Shown in pieces: positions 26,976 through 35,534 of a stretch of DNA of 64,000 nt (position 1 is its first letter; the number at the start of each line of letters is the position of its first letter). The notes beneath the pieces are model-generated. The model saw only the letters and a program-made list of their open reading frames with translations. It made no database searches and was not told the origin of the DNA. Source of the stretch: Pseudomonas putida (GTDB taxonomy: Bacteria > Pseudomonadota > Gammaproteobacteria > Pseudomonadales > Pseudomonadaceae); NCBI RefSeq assembly GCF_002025705.1, contig NZ_CP018846.1, positions 2,657,501-2,721,500 of the forward strand, read 5' to 3'. Position numbers and translations under genes: made by a program.

Positions 26976-28485
26976 GCAGGTTCGCTCCTTGTTCGACGCT
27001 GCGCCGCAGCAGCAGGGAAGGCCGGTAGCGGCTTTCGCCGTAACTGGCCTGCAGGTTTTCCAGCACGCGCAGGGTGTAATCGACGCCCAGCTGCTCGGCC
27101 CAGGCCAGCGGGCCACGCCGGTAATTGACCCCGGCGCACATGGCCAGGTCGATGTCGGCCGCGCTGCCGACGCCCTGCAACACCGCATCGGCAGCTTCGT
27201 TGGCGAGCATGGCCACGGTGCGCAGCACCACCAGGCCGGGCAGGTCGGCGATAGCGGTCACCTTCAGGCCGGCGCGCTGCAGCAGCGCCACCGCCTGGTC
27301 GCGTGCCTGGGCAGTGGTGTCGGCAGACCAGCTGATGGCGATACGTGTGGCGGCCTGGTAATCCAGCGCGAGGTCGACCAGCACCAGATTGCGCAGGCCA
27401 TCCTCACGGGCGCGCTGGCTGGCCAGGCGGCCGTCGGACAGGGCCAGGGTGGCGTCACCGGTGCGCAGCAGGCCGTTGCCCGCCCGTTCGGTGATGGCCA
27501 GGCCGCTGTCGCGCAAGCGCGCCAGCAACGGCTGCAAGGCGCCCAGGTGGCCTTCGACCACGCAGCATTCGGCGCTTGCCGTGCTGTGCAGCTCGGCTGC
27601 CGGCGGGCGTTCTGCGCCATCGGCATAGCTATAGAAGCCTTGGCCACTCTTGCGCCCCAGGCGCCCGGCATCCACCAGCTCTTTTTGCACCAGTGAAGGC
27701 TGGAAGCGGAAGTCACCGTAGAACGCTTCGAAGACCGAGCAGGTAACGGCGTAGTTGACGTCATGGCCGATCAGGTCGGTCAGTTCGAATGCACCCATGC
27801 GAAAGCCGCCAGCATCGCGCAGCAGCGCATCCAGTGTTGCGCAATCGGCGGCACCTTCTTGCAGCAACCGCAGGCTTTCGGCATAGAACGGCCGGGCCAC
27901 GCGATTGACGATGAAGCCGGGGGTAGAGCGCGTGTGCACAGGCTTCTTGCCCCAGGCTTTGGCGGTGTCATAGAGCGTGCTGGCGATGCCGGGCTCGGTT
28001 GCCAGGCCAGAAACCACCTCAACCAGTGCCATCAGCGGCGCCGGGTTGAAGAAGTGCATGCCGACCACCCGTTGTGGCCGTTGCAGGCCTGCCGCGAGGC
28101 TGGTGATCGACAGCGACGAGGTGTTGCTGGCGAGGATGCAGTCCTGGCCGCACAGGCCTTCCAGCTGCCGCAGCAACTGCTGCTTGATCGACAGGTTCTC
28201 GACGATGGCCTCGATCACCAACTTCGCATCGGCCAGGGTTTCGATCGATTCGACTGGCTGCAGGCGCGCGGTAATTGCTTCACGTGCGCCTGGCAGCAGT
28301 TTGCCTTTTTCCACCAGGCGCGCGAGCTGGCGGTCGATGCCGTCTACGGCCTGGGCGGCGGCGCCAGGGCGGTTGTCATAGAGTTTTACCGGGTGACCGG
28401 CCTGGGCGGCGACCTGGGCAATACCAGCCCCCATGGCGCCAGCGCCGATGACCGCCACCAGGGCGTTGCTGCTGAGTGCGTTCAT
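26968..28485 (-). CDS. paaH: PaaH: 3-hydroxyadipyl-CoA dehydrogenase
   Basis: A 505-residue NAD-dependent 3-hydroxyacyl-CoA dehydrogenase, the second oxidation of the beta-oxidation arm. The Rossmann fingerprint is VIGAGAMGAGIAQ near residues 13-25, the substrate loop is MHFFNPAPLMALVEVV, and there are two C-terminal 3HCDH domains, as in E. coli PaaH (475). I take the ATG at 28485 rather than the in-frame TTG at 28491. It starts just after the paaG stop at 28488 and overlaps paaI by eight bases. All active-site segments appear present. Confidence 0.95.
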   Translation of the reverse strand: MNALSSNALVAVIGAGAMGAGIAQVAAQAGHPVKLYDNRPGAAAQAVDGIDRQLARLVEKGKLLPGAREAITARLQPVESIETLADAKLVIEAIVENLSIKQQLLRQLEGLCGQDCILASNTSSLSITSLAAGLQRPQRVVGMHFFNPAPLMALVEVVSGLATEPGIASTLYDTAKAWGKKPVHTRSTPGFIVNRVARPFYAESLRLLQEGAADCATLDALLRDAGGFRMGAFELTDLIGHDVNYAVTCSVFEAFYGDFRFQPSLVQKELVDAGRLGRKSGQGFYSYADGAERPPAAELHSTASAECCVVEGHLGALQPLLARLRDSGLAITERAGNGLLRTGDATLALSDGRLASQRAREDGLRNLVLVDLALDYQAATRIAISWSADTTAQARDQAVALLQRAGLKVTAIADLPGLVVLRTVAMLANEAADAVLQGVGSAADIDLAMCAGVNYRRGPLAWAEQLGVDYTLRVLENLQASYGESRYRPSLLLRRSVEQGANLHD

Positions 28486-28487
28486 GG

Positions 28488-29279
28488 TCAACGCCCTTTG
28501 AATGCAGGAGTGCGCTTGTTCATGAAGGCGCTGACGCCTTCACGGTAGTCTTCGCTGCGCCCGGCCAGCCGTTGCAGGTCGCGTTCAAGCTCAAGCTGCT
28601 GGTCAAAGCCGTTGTCGAAGCTGACGTTGAGGCTGCGCTTGATCAGGGCCAGGCCGTAGGTCGGCTGGCTGGCCAGGTGGCGGGCGAGGGCAAGGGCCTC
28701 GTCGCGCAGTTCGGCATCGTCGACCACACGGTGGATCAGGCCCCAGCGCTCGGCCTGTTCTGCGCTCAGGCGTTCGCCGAGCATGGCCAGCGCTTTGGCT
28801 CGCGCCATGCCGACCAGGCGTGGCAGCAGCCAGGTACCGCCGGAGTCCGGCACCAGGCCGATCTTGCAGAACGCCTGGATGAAGCTTGCCGAGCGGGCGG
28901 CCAGCACCAGGTCGCAGGCCAGCGGGATGTTGGCGCCGGCACCGGCGGCCACGCCATTGACGGCGCAGATGACCGGCAGCGGCAGGTCGCGCAGGGTGCG
29001 CACCAGCGGGTTGTAGAACTTGTCGATGGACTCGCCCAGGTCGGGCATTGCCGCGCCTGGCGCGACGTTGCGGTCGGACAGGTCCTGGCCTGCGCAGAAG
29101 CCGCGGCCTTCGCCGGTCAGCAGCAGGACCCGCGCCGTGCTGCTCTGGCGTACCAGCTTGAGGGCCTCGCGCACTTCCAGGTGCATCTGGGTATTGAAAC
29201 TGTTCAGCTGCTCAGGGCGGTTCAGCGCGAGGAAGGCCACACCGTCCTCGATGGAAAACACAATGTGCTCGAAAGTCAT
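28488..29279 (-). CDS. paaG: PaaG: 1,2-epoxyphenylacetyl-CoA isomerase
   Basis: A 263-residue crotonase-fold enzyme that opens the 1,2-epoxide into the seven-membered oxepin-CoA. The oxyanion segment GRGFCAGQDLS and the active-site segment FCKIGLVPDSGG, in which Asp replaces the usual crotonase Glu, are diagnostic for PaaG as opposed to hydratases. The length equals E. coli PaaG (262). It follows paaF by 39 bases. AGCGAGTCCGTC precedes the ATG. Confidence 0.95.
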   Translation of the reverse strand: MTFEHIVFSIEDGVAFLALNRPEQLNSFNTQMHLEVREALKLVRQSSTARVLLLTGEGRGFCAGQDLSDRNVAPGAAMPDLGESIDKFYNPLVRTLRDLPLPVICAVNGVAAGAGANIPLACDLVLAARSASFIQAFCKIGLVPDSGGTWLLPRLVGMARAKALAMLGERLSAEQAERWGLIHRVVDDAELRDEALALARHLASQPTYGLALIKRSLNVSFDNGFDQQLELERDLQRLAGRSEDYREGVSAFMNKRTPAFKGR

Positions 29280-29318
29280 GACGGACTCGCTCGATCAGTC
29301 GATGGGAAGTGGGGCGGC

Positions 29319-30092
29319 TCAGCAGCCTTTGAACTGCGCCGGGCGTTTTTCCTGGAAGGCGCGAATGCCTTCGTCACGGTCGGCAGTGCCGGCCAGCACG
29401 GTGAACGCATGGCGCTCGAAGCGCAGGCCGCTGGCCAGGTCGCTGTCGCCAGCCTTGAGCAGGGCCTCCTTGGCCAGGCGCACCGCCAGCGGCGCCTTGG
29501 CGGCGATACTGCGGGCGACCTGCAGCGCACGCTCGACAGCCAGTTCAGGCTGGGTGATTTCGCTGATCAGGCCGGCCTGCAGGGCGTGGCGGGCAGTGAT
29601 TGCCTCGCCGGTCAGCACCATCTGCATGGCCAGCGGCTTGCCAACGGCACGCAGCAACCGCTGGGTGCCACCGGCGCCCGGCATGATCCCGAGGTTGATC
29701 TCTGGCTGGCCGAAGCGGGCGTCGTCGCCGGCGATCACGATGTCGGCGCACATCACCAGCTCGCAGCCGCCACCCAGGGCGTAGCCGTTGACGGCCGCGA
29801 TCAAGGGCTTGGCGAAGGCTGCTATGCGTTGCCAGTGGGCGACGCGAGGGTCACTGAGGATGCCGACCAGGTCGCGCTCGGCCATTTCGCGGATATCGGC
29901 ACCGGCGGCGAAGGCCTTGCGGCTGCCGGTGATGACCACGGCGCGGGTGAGTGGGTCGGCATCCGCATCGGCGAGCGCTGCCGCAAGCTCTGCCAGTAAT
30001 TCGGTGCACAGGGCGTTGAGCGCTTCCGGGCGTTGCAGGGTGAGCAGGCGAACGCCGTGTTCAGGGGCCTGCACATCGATGAAACGAGGCAT
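29319..30092 (-). CDS. paaF: PaaF: 2,3-dehydroadipyl-CoA hydratase
   Basis: A 257-residue crotonase-fold hydratase acting in the lower beta-oxidation arm. Both catalytic glutamates are visible, in GGGCELVMCAD and FGQPEINLGIMPG, so a true hydratase is expected, unlike PaaG. It is the first gene of paaFGHIJK. I start at ATG 30092 because the extension toward 30212 runs into the regulatory gap and is not conserved. The promoter must lie in the 278-base gap shared with the divergent paaY. Confidence 0.94.
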   Translation of the reverse strand: MPRFIDVQAPEHGVRLLTLQRPEALNALCTELLAELAAALADADADPLTRAVVITGSRKAFAAGADIREMAERDLVGILSDPRVAHWQRIAAFAKPLIAAVNGYALGGGCELVMCADIVIAGDDARFGQPEINLGIMPGAGGTQRLLRAVGKPLAMQMVLTGEAITARHALQAGLISEITQPELAVERALQVARSIAAKAPLAVRLAKEALLKAGDSDLASGLRFERHAFTVLAGTADRDEGIRAFQEKRPAQFKGC

Positions 30093-30201
30093 GTCGGGGT
30101 CCTCAGGCTGCTCGCACGGCGCGTCAGGTGGCCGGCATTTATTGGAATTGTCTGCAGGGGCAGCAGGGGCCTGCCCAGGTGCAATCAGTATAAGCATCAT
30201 C

Positions 30202-30332
30202 TGATACATCAATGCAACAGCAATTGTGTTTTTGTGTATCTCGTGATATTTTTGTCGTTACAGAGGTATCGCTTGATCATAGATGACATAAGGCGTACGC
30301 CCGGATCATCAGGCCGTTTTATTGCGATACAC
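30202..30332. promoter_or_regulatory. Divergent paaF/paaY control region with candidate PaaX half-sites
   Basis: This AT-rich part of the paaF-paaY gap repeats a GATAC/GTATC element: TGATACAT (30202), TGTATCTC (30235-30242), GGTATCGCTT (30265-30274) and TTGCGATACA (30322-30331). The last two share GTATCGC/GCGATAC with the inverted repeat upstream of paaA. The arrangement suggests a PaaX operator controlling both directions. Promoter hexamers are not clear enough to mark. Confidence 0.5.
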
Positions 30333-30370
30333 GATGATGAATGATTAATGCAGGATTACGGAGAATACAT

Positions 30371-30970
30371 ATGCCTTGCTATCGGCTCGACGGCTTGACC
30401 CCTGTGGTCGACCCCACTGCGTACGTGCATCCGAGCGCAGTACTCATCGGTGATGTGATCGTCGGCCCGCGCTGCTATGTAGGCCCGCTGGCATCTTTGC
30501 GCGGCGATTTCGGGCGCATCGTGCTGGAAGAAGGGGCGAACCTGCAGGACACCTGCGTCATGCATGGCTTCCCGGGCGGCGACACGGTGATCGAGCGCAA
30601 TGGCCATGTCGGCCATGGTGCGGTGCTGCATGGCTGCCGCGTGGGTGAGGATGCGCTGGTCGGCATGAATGCCGTGGTCATGGACGGCGCGCACATAGCG
30701 CCACGCTGCATCGTCGGCGCCACGGCCTTTGTCAAAGCGGGCTTCGAGTGCCCCGAACAGAGCCTGGTGATGGGCGCGCCGGCGCAGGTCAAGCGGCCGT
30801 TGACCGAGCAGGAGTTGAGCTGGAAACAGCGCGGCACTGCCGAGTACCAGCGCCTGAGCCAACGCTGCATGGCGACCATGGTGGAATGCCCACCGCTGAG
30901 CGCAGCCGAAGCACAGCGCCCGCGCATGGGTGACGGCGGCTTCAGGCCCAAAGGCGAGGCGGGCGCATGA
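30371..30970 (+). CDS. paaY: PaaY: gamma-carbonic-anhydrase-fold thioesterase
   Basis: A 199-residue left-handed beta-helix protein of the CaiE/PaaY family. Hexapeptide repeats run from about 15 to 150 (for example NGHVGHGAVLHGC), with the histidines that bind the metal. PaaY has thioesterase activity that removes toxic CoA-bound dead-end products, and the gene is paired with paaX as in E. coli and P. putida. GGAG precedes the ATG at 30371. It overlaps the longest possible paaX frame by four bases. Confidence 0.93.
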   Translation: MPCYRLDGLTPVVDPTAYVHPSAVLIGDVIVGPRCYVGPLASLRGDFGRIVLEEGANLQDTCVMHGFPGGDTVIERNGHVGHGAVLHGCRVGEDALVGMNAVVMDGAHIAPRCIVGATAFVKAGFECPEQSLVMGAPAQVKRPLTEQELSWKQRGTAEYQRLSQRCMATMVECPPLSAAEAQRPRMGDGGFRPKGEAGA

Positions 30971-31047
30971 ACCTGCCGGCGTCGCGCCATGGTCAGGCGA
31001 CCCGTCGCACAGGTATAGTCGGTGCTTTCAATGCGCGCAGTTCGTCC

Positions 31048-31971
31048 ATGAGCAACCTCGTTCCGCTGAACAACCTGATCACCCGCTTCCAGGAGCAGAC
31101 CCCGATCCGCGCCAGTTCGCTGATCATCACCCTCTACGGTGATGCCATCGAACCCCATGGCGGCACGGTCTGGCTGGGCAGTCTGATCAACCTGCTGGAG
31201 CCGATCGGCATCAACGAGCGGCTGATCCGCACCTCGATCTTCCGCCTGACCAAGGAAGACTGGCTGACCGCCGAGAAGGTGGGGCGGCGTAGCTACTACA
31301 GCCTGACCGGCACCGGGCGGCGGCGTTTCGAAAAGGCTTTCAAGCGCGTCTATAGCCCGAGCCAGCCCGCCTGGGATGGCGCCTGGACGCTGGTGTTGCT
31401 GTCTCAGCTGGAGGCTGGCAAACGCAAGGCCGTGCGCGAAGAGCTGGAGTGGCAGGGCTTTGGTGCCATGGCGCCGAACCTGTTGGGCTGCCCAAGGGCT
31501 GATCGCGGCGATCTGGCCGCCACCTTGCGCGAGCTGGAAGCCAGTGACGACAGCATCGTGTTCGAAACCCATACCCAGGAAGTGCTGGCGTCCAAGGCGA
31601 TGCGTGCACAGGTGCGGGAAAGCTGGCGCATCGATGAGCTTGGCCAGCAATACAGCGAGTTCATCCAGCTGTTCCGGCCGCTGTGGCAGAGCTTGAAAGA
31701 ACAGGACGAGCTCGATGCCCAGGATTGCTTCCTGGCGCGAACCTTGTTGATCCACGAGTACCGCCGCTTGCTGCTGCGCGACCCGCAGCTGCCGGACGAG
31801 CTGCTGCCCGGTGACTGGGAAGGCCGCGCAGCCCGCCAGCTGTGCCGCAACCTGTATCGCCTGGTCTGGGCCAAGGCGGAAAGCTGGCTCAACAGCGCCC
31901 TGGAAACCGCCGACGGGCCATTGCCCGATGTCAATGAAAGCTTCTACAAGCGCTTTGGCGGCCTGGCCTGA
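31048..31971 (+). CDS. paaX: PaaX: phenylacetyl-CoA-responsive repressor of the paa genes
   Basis: A 307-residue repressor (PhaN in P. putida U) that leaves its operators when phenylacetyl-CoA is bound. The N-terminal winged helix (about 10-90; RASSLIITLYGDAIEPHG, then ERLIRTSIFRLTKEDWL) and the central PSQPAWDGAWTLV are strongly family-typical. E. coli PaaX has 316 residues. I start at ATG 31048, where homology begins. An in-frame ATG at 30967 overlaps the paaY stop and would add 27 residues with no homology; translational coupling from it cannot be excluded. Confidence 0.93.
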   Translation: MSNLVPLNNLITRFQEQTPIRASSLIITLYGDAIEPHGGTVWLGSLINLLEPIGINERLIRTSIFRLTKEDWLTAEKVGRRSYYSLTGTGRRRFEKAFKRVYSPSQPAWDGAWTLVLLSQLEAGKRKAVREELEWQGFGAMAPNLLGCPRADRGDLAATLRELEASDDSIVFETHTQEVLASKAMRAQVRESWRIDELGQQYSEFIQLFRPLWQSLKEQDELDAQDCFLARTLLIHEYRRLLLRDPQLPDELLPGDWEGRAARQLCRNLYRLVWAKAESWLNSALETADGPLPDVNESFYKRFGGLA

Positions 31972-31977
31972 GCGCGC

Positions 31978-32772
31978 TCAGCCGCGCCTGCCCAGCTTGT
32001 GCGCCATGAACTGATGAGCCGGTGAAAACAGCCGGTTGAAGGTCAGCAGCACGGCACACACCGTGCCCAGCGCCGACGCTGCGGCAATCAGGAACATGAT
32101 CACGATCTGGTAGCGCACGGCGTCCCCAGGCGCCTGCCCGGCCAGTATCTGCCCGGTCATCATGCCTGGCAGGCTGACGATCCCCACCACCGACATCTGG
32201 TTCAGCGTTGGCATCATGCCGGCCTTCAACGCTTGGCTCGCTGCGGCGCGGGCCGCCTCCCAGCGCGTGCCGCCGAGCGACAGGACCATGTCCACGACCG
32301 GGCGCTGGGCGCTCAGCTCACGGGTCATGCGGTCGATGCCCAAGGCAACGGCGGTGAGGGTATTGCCGAGGATCATGCCAAGGATGGGAATGGCATATTG
32401 CGGCTCGTACCAGGGGCGCACACGCAGCACCACGAACAGGCCGATAGCGGTGACCAGCCACGAACTCAGCCCGACCGACAGCACGCTGTCGGCCACCAGG
32501 CCCCGATGCCGATGCTGGCCCCTGCCAGCCGCCGAATAGCCGGCGATCAGGGTCATGCTCAGCATCAGCGGCAGCACTATGTACCACTGGGCATGCTGGA
32601 ACACCCAGCCGAGGATGTAGCCAATGGCCAACAGCTGGGTGATGGTACGCAGTGACGCCCACAGCAACTGGCGCTCCAGTTGCAGCTTCAGCAGCAGCGA
32701 CAGCAGGCCGTTGACCAGAATCAGCGCAGCGGCAATCGCCACGTCGGTGTAGGCAAGGTTGTGATAGTTCAT
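31978..32772 (-). CDS. fetB: FetB-like ABC exporter permease (UPF0014)
   Basis: A 264-residue membrane protein with about seven helices, matching the YbbM/FetB family (UPF0014). The segments ILGMILGNTLTAVALGIDRM and SLPGMMTGQILAGQ are diagnostic. In E. coli FetAB lowers cellular iron and protects against peroxide. The ATG overlaps the stop of the ATPase gene as ATGA. It converges on paaX with a six-base gap. Iron export is inferred from the family. Confidence 0.87.
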   Translation of the reverse strand: MNYHNLAYTDVAIAAALILVNGLLSLLLKLQLERQLLWASLRTITQLLAIGYILGWVFQHAQWYIVLPLMLSMTLIAGYSAAGRGQHRHRGLVADSVLSVGLSSWLVTAIGLFVVLRVRPWYEPQYAIPILGMILGNTLTAVALGIDRMTRELSAQRPVVDMVLSLGGTRWEAARAAASQALKAGMMPTLNQMSVVGIVSLPGMMTGQILAGQAPGDAVRYQIVIMFLIAAASALGTVCAVLLTFNRLFSPAHQFMAHKLGRRG

Positions 32773-33464
32773 TTCAGCAAGGTGCCTTGGTGCATGGTCA
32801 AGGTGCGCGTACTGATGCGCTGGGCTTGAGCGTGGTCGTGAGTGATCCACAGGAAGGCGCGACTATCGGGCGCTTCTTCGAGCCAGTTCATGACCAGCGC
32901 CTCTGCTGCAGCCACCGATTGCGGGTCGAGCGCCGAGGTCGGCTCGTCGAGCAACAGCACCTGGGGTGCCAGCAGCAGTGCCCGGACCAGGGCAACCAGC
33001 TGCGCCTCGCCCCCGGACAGGTCGAATGTGGCCTTGTCGGTAAAGCCGGTTGGTTTGCCGGCCAGTTCCAGCAGGCGCACCGCCAGGGCTGCATCGAAGC
33101 GGCGGTGGCGGTTGTGCTTGAGCGTGAAGGGTAGCCGCAGGTTGTCCATGACACTGCCGTCCACCAGCGCGGCACGTTGAGTCAGGTAGCAGGCGCGGGC
33201 GCGAAAATTCGGTATCAGTGGCGGGGTCAGCGGTTCGCCCAGCCACAGCACTTCACCTGAGCTGGGGGCATCCAGCAGGGCCAGGGTGCGCAGCAGGACG
33301 CTCTTGCCCGAACCTGACGCGCCAATCAGGGCTATACGCTCGCCAGCACGCAGGCAGAAGTCGGTGGGTGCCAGCAAGGTGGCCTGGCTCGGCAGATCTA
33401 CGCGGCCCAGTTGCCTGGCTTCAAGCAGAACGGCTTCGGCATGAGAGTTCTGCGGGCCTTTCAA
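32769..33464 (-). CDS. fetA: FetA-like ABC exporter ATP-binding protein
   Basis: A 231-residue ATPase with Walker A GASGSGKS (about 48-55), signature LSGGEAQLVALVRAL, Walker B LLLDEPTSALD and the switch His in WITHDHAQ. The size and fusion-free layout match E. coli FetA (YbbL, 225). It is the first gene of a two-gene operon with fetB. Upstream is a 143-base gap that holds no gene and no clear promoter hexamers. Confidence 0.87.
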   Translation of the reverse strand: MKGPQNSHAEAVLLEARQLGRVDLPSQATLLAPTDFCLRAGERIALIGASGSGKSVLLRTLALLDAPSSGEVLWLGEPLTPPLIPNFRARACYLTQRAALVDGSVMDNLRLPFTLKHNRHRRFDAALAVRLLELAGKPTGFTDKATFDLSGGEAQLVALVRALLLAPQVLLLDEPTSALDPQSVAAAEALVMNWLEEAPDSRAFLWITHDHAQAQRISTRTLTMHQGTLLK

Positions 33465-33607
33465 TAGAGGTGTTCCTTGAAGTCGAATAGGAAAACGACA
33501 TTTTAAACAGCGCAGGCTTGAGGTCAGGTTTTTTTGACGGAACTTTCATGTTGAATGGCTTAAACCAGCGGTAACGCGACAGGCTTGCTTGCACAGGGTT
33601 AGCGACC

Positions 33608-33922
33608 ATGCACATTTCCATGTTTGGCCATCATTTGTTGTTTCTGATGTTGTTCATTGCATCTGTGGTCAGCTGGCTTTACCTGTGGCTGGTGGGGTTT
33701 CTGCATTCGTCAGTGGCGACCAGCGACTGCCCGGTACTTAAACCGGACGTCTTGACGGTCCTGGGCCTGGTGCTGACGCTGGGCTGCGCCGTGCTGGAAT
33801 TTTTCAGCCCGTTCGAAGGGCTCACGCTGTTGATCGTGCTGCTGGTGATCGGCCTGGTCATGCCCTGGGGCGGTGCATTGGGCGGCCGATATCACGAGCG
33901 CTTGCGCGCTCGCAAGGTTTAG
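33608..33922 (+). CDS. Small inner-membrane protein of unknown function
   Basis: A 104-residue protein with about three membrane helices (10-30, 48-64 and 68-88) and a basic tail (RYHERLRARKV). I do not recognise a family. An AGGG lies upstream of ATG 33608. It stands alone between the fetA and arn operons, converging on the ArnT-like gene with a 19-base gap. Codon use resembles its neighbours, so it is probably a real gene. Confidence 0.6.
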   Translation: MHISMFGHHLLFLMLFIASVVSWLYLWLVGFLHSSVATSDCPVLKPDVLTVLGLVLTLGCAVLEFFSPFEGLTLLIVLLVIGLVMPWGGALGGRYHERLRARKV

Positions 33923-33941
33923 ATGGACAGCGGCTGGAGCT

Positions 33942-35534
33942 TCAGTGCCCGAGGTACACCAGCACATAGTCGTTGTTGTCGAAGCGCCCGATGAGTTGCG
34001 GCTGCAGCGTTTGCAAGCGCGCCTGCTGCAAGGCCCGGAGGTCGTGGCGATCCATCATCAACCAGGCAGGCCCCTGCAAAGCTTGCAGTTGCGCGGGGGT
34101 TTCGCTGAACAGCGGTTGCATGTCGTGGTCGAGGTTGACCATGAACTTGATCGCCTTGGCATCCCGGCCCAGGCGGTGCAGCACCAGCGGGGCAGGTTGC
34201 TGCGAGACCTGATCGAGCACGGCCTGGGTGAAGCTGCGGGTGTCATACAGGCGGCGCTCCACTGGTTCGACCACCGACACATAGACCAACCACAACGCCA
34301 TGACCGCGCAGCCAGCAGTGACCTCGGCACGCCAGCGTGACTGCAAGAGCCGCGACAGCGCCCACAACTGCAGGGCCGCCAGCACAACCAGCAGCACCGT
34401 GGTGGCGCCGATCTGCTCGGGGAAGCGCCGCTGGGCGACCAGCACGGCAATCATCATCAGACCCGGCGTCAACAGCCAAAGCCCCTGGGTCAAACCGCGC
34501 AGCCCGGCGAACAGCCGCCCTTGTGTGACCTGGAACGGGTACGCGGCGATTATCGCAACCATCGGCAGCATCGGCAGCAGATAGCGGGCCTTCTTGGCCA
34601 ACGGGATCGACAACCCGAGCATCACCAGCAGTGCTGCGGCCGCGCAATAACCGACCAGGTGCAGCGACGGCCCACGCAGCTGTGCACGGCCCAGCCACGC
34701 GCCGAGCAACGCCAGGATTGCCAGTGGATAGGCCAGCGCGTAGTTGCCCAGCGAGCTGGTGAAATAGTACAGCGCGCTGCTGGCGCCCTCGCTGCCGTCC
34801 ATGCGCCCCATGAACTGCATGCGGATCACGTCATCCAGAAACGCCTGGCCGCCACTGGCTTTTGCCATCCACAGCAACAGGCCGACACTGGCGACAAGCA
34901 GCAAGCTGGCCAGCCCCCCGAACAGCAACAACCGCCGCCATTGGCCTGTGAGCAAGTAATAACTGCACAGGATGCCGGTCGGTACCACCAGGCCGATCGG
35001 CCCGCGAATGCCGAAACCCAGCAGCAACAGGCCGAACACCAGCGGCCAGCGGCGCCCTGCGCCGCGCTGATCGTGGGCATAACCCAGGTAGAACACGCTG
35101 AAGGCGACCGCCGCCAGCATGAGGTCCTGCGACACGGCCCGCACTTCGCTGACGAAGGTAACCGTCAGCAGCAGCAAGGCGATGCTGCTCCACGCCCAGC
35201 GCAGCGAGAACGGCGCCAGCAACCGGTACATCAGGGTCACGATGAGCGCCCCGGCGATGGCGCTGGGTAGCCATGCGGTCAGGCTGTTGACAGCGCCGAA
35301 CGGCAGTGACAACAGCCAGATGAACAGCGTCGAGAGCGAGGTGTAGTCGGCATAAGGTTGCCCATAGGTGGTCGGGAACACCGTTGGCCCATGGCGCAGC
35401 ATCTCCTGGGCGAACAGCACGAAGCGCGAGTCGAAGCCGATGGGCGCCTGCCCATACACCCCGGCGCAGAACAGCAGCAGCGCCAGCAGCCCTGCAAGCA
35501 GGGACTGCCGGCGAACGGTGAGTGGCAGAGTCAT
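33942..35534 (-). CDS. ArnT-like membrane glycosyltransferase (GT83/PMT family), last gene of the arn operon
   Basis: A 530-residue integral-membrane transferase with about eleven to thirteen helices and the first-loop pattern GFDSRFVLFAQEMLRHG, which corresponds to the acidic motif of PMT/ArnT enzymes. It is related to arnT but clearly different from the arnT gene at 37655-39304. The lipid donor is probably undecaprenyl-phosphate-linked sugar and the acceptor a cell-envelope glycan, but neither is shown. Its ATG overlaps the ugd stop as ATGA, which places it in the arn operon. Extra ArnT paralogues are known in pseudomonads. Confidence 0.75.
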   Translation of the reverse strand: MTLPLTVRRQSLLAGLLALLLFCAGVYGQAPIGFDSRFVLFAQEMLRHGPTVFPTTYGQPYADYTSLSTLFIWLLSLPFGAVNSLTAWLPSAIAGALIVTLMYRLLAPFSLRWAWSSIALLLLTVTFVSEVRAVSQDLMLAAVAFSVFYLGYAHDQRGAGRRWPLVFGLLLLGFGIRGPIGLVVPTGILCSYYLLTGQWRRLLLFGGLASLLLVASVGLLLWMAKASGGQAFLDDVIRMQFMGRMDGSEGASSALYYFTSSLGNYALAYPLAILALLGAWLGRAQLRGPSLHLVGYCAAAALLVMLGLSIPLAKKARYLLPMLPMVAIIAAYPFQVTQGRLFAGLRGLTQGLWLLTPGLMMIAVLVAQRRFPEQIGATTVLLVVLAALQLWALSRLLQSRWRAEVTAGCAVMALWLVYVSVVEPVERRLYDTRSFTQAVLDQVSQQPAPLVLHRLGRDAKAIKFMVNLDHDMQPLFSETPAQLQALQGPAWLMMDRHDLRALQQARLQTLQPQLIGRFDNNDYVLVYLGH

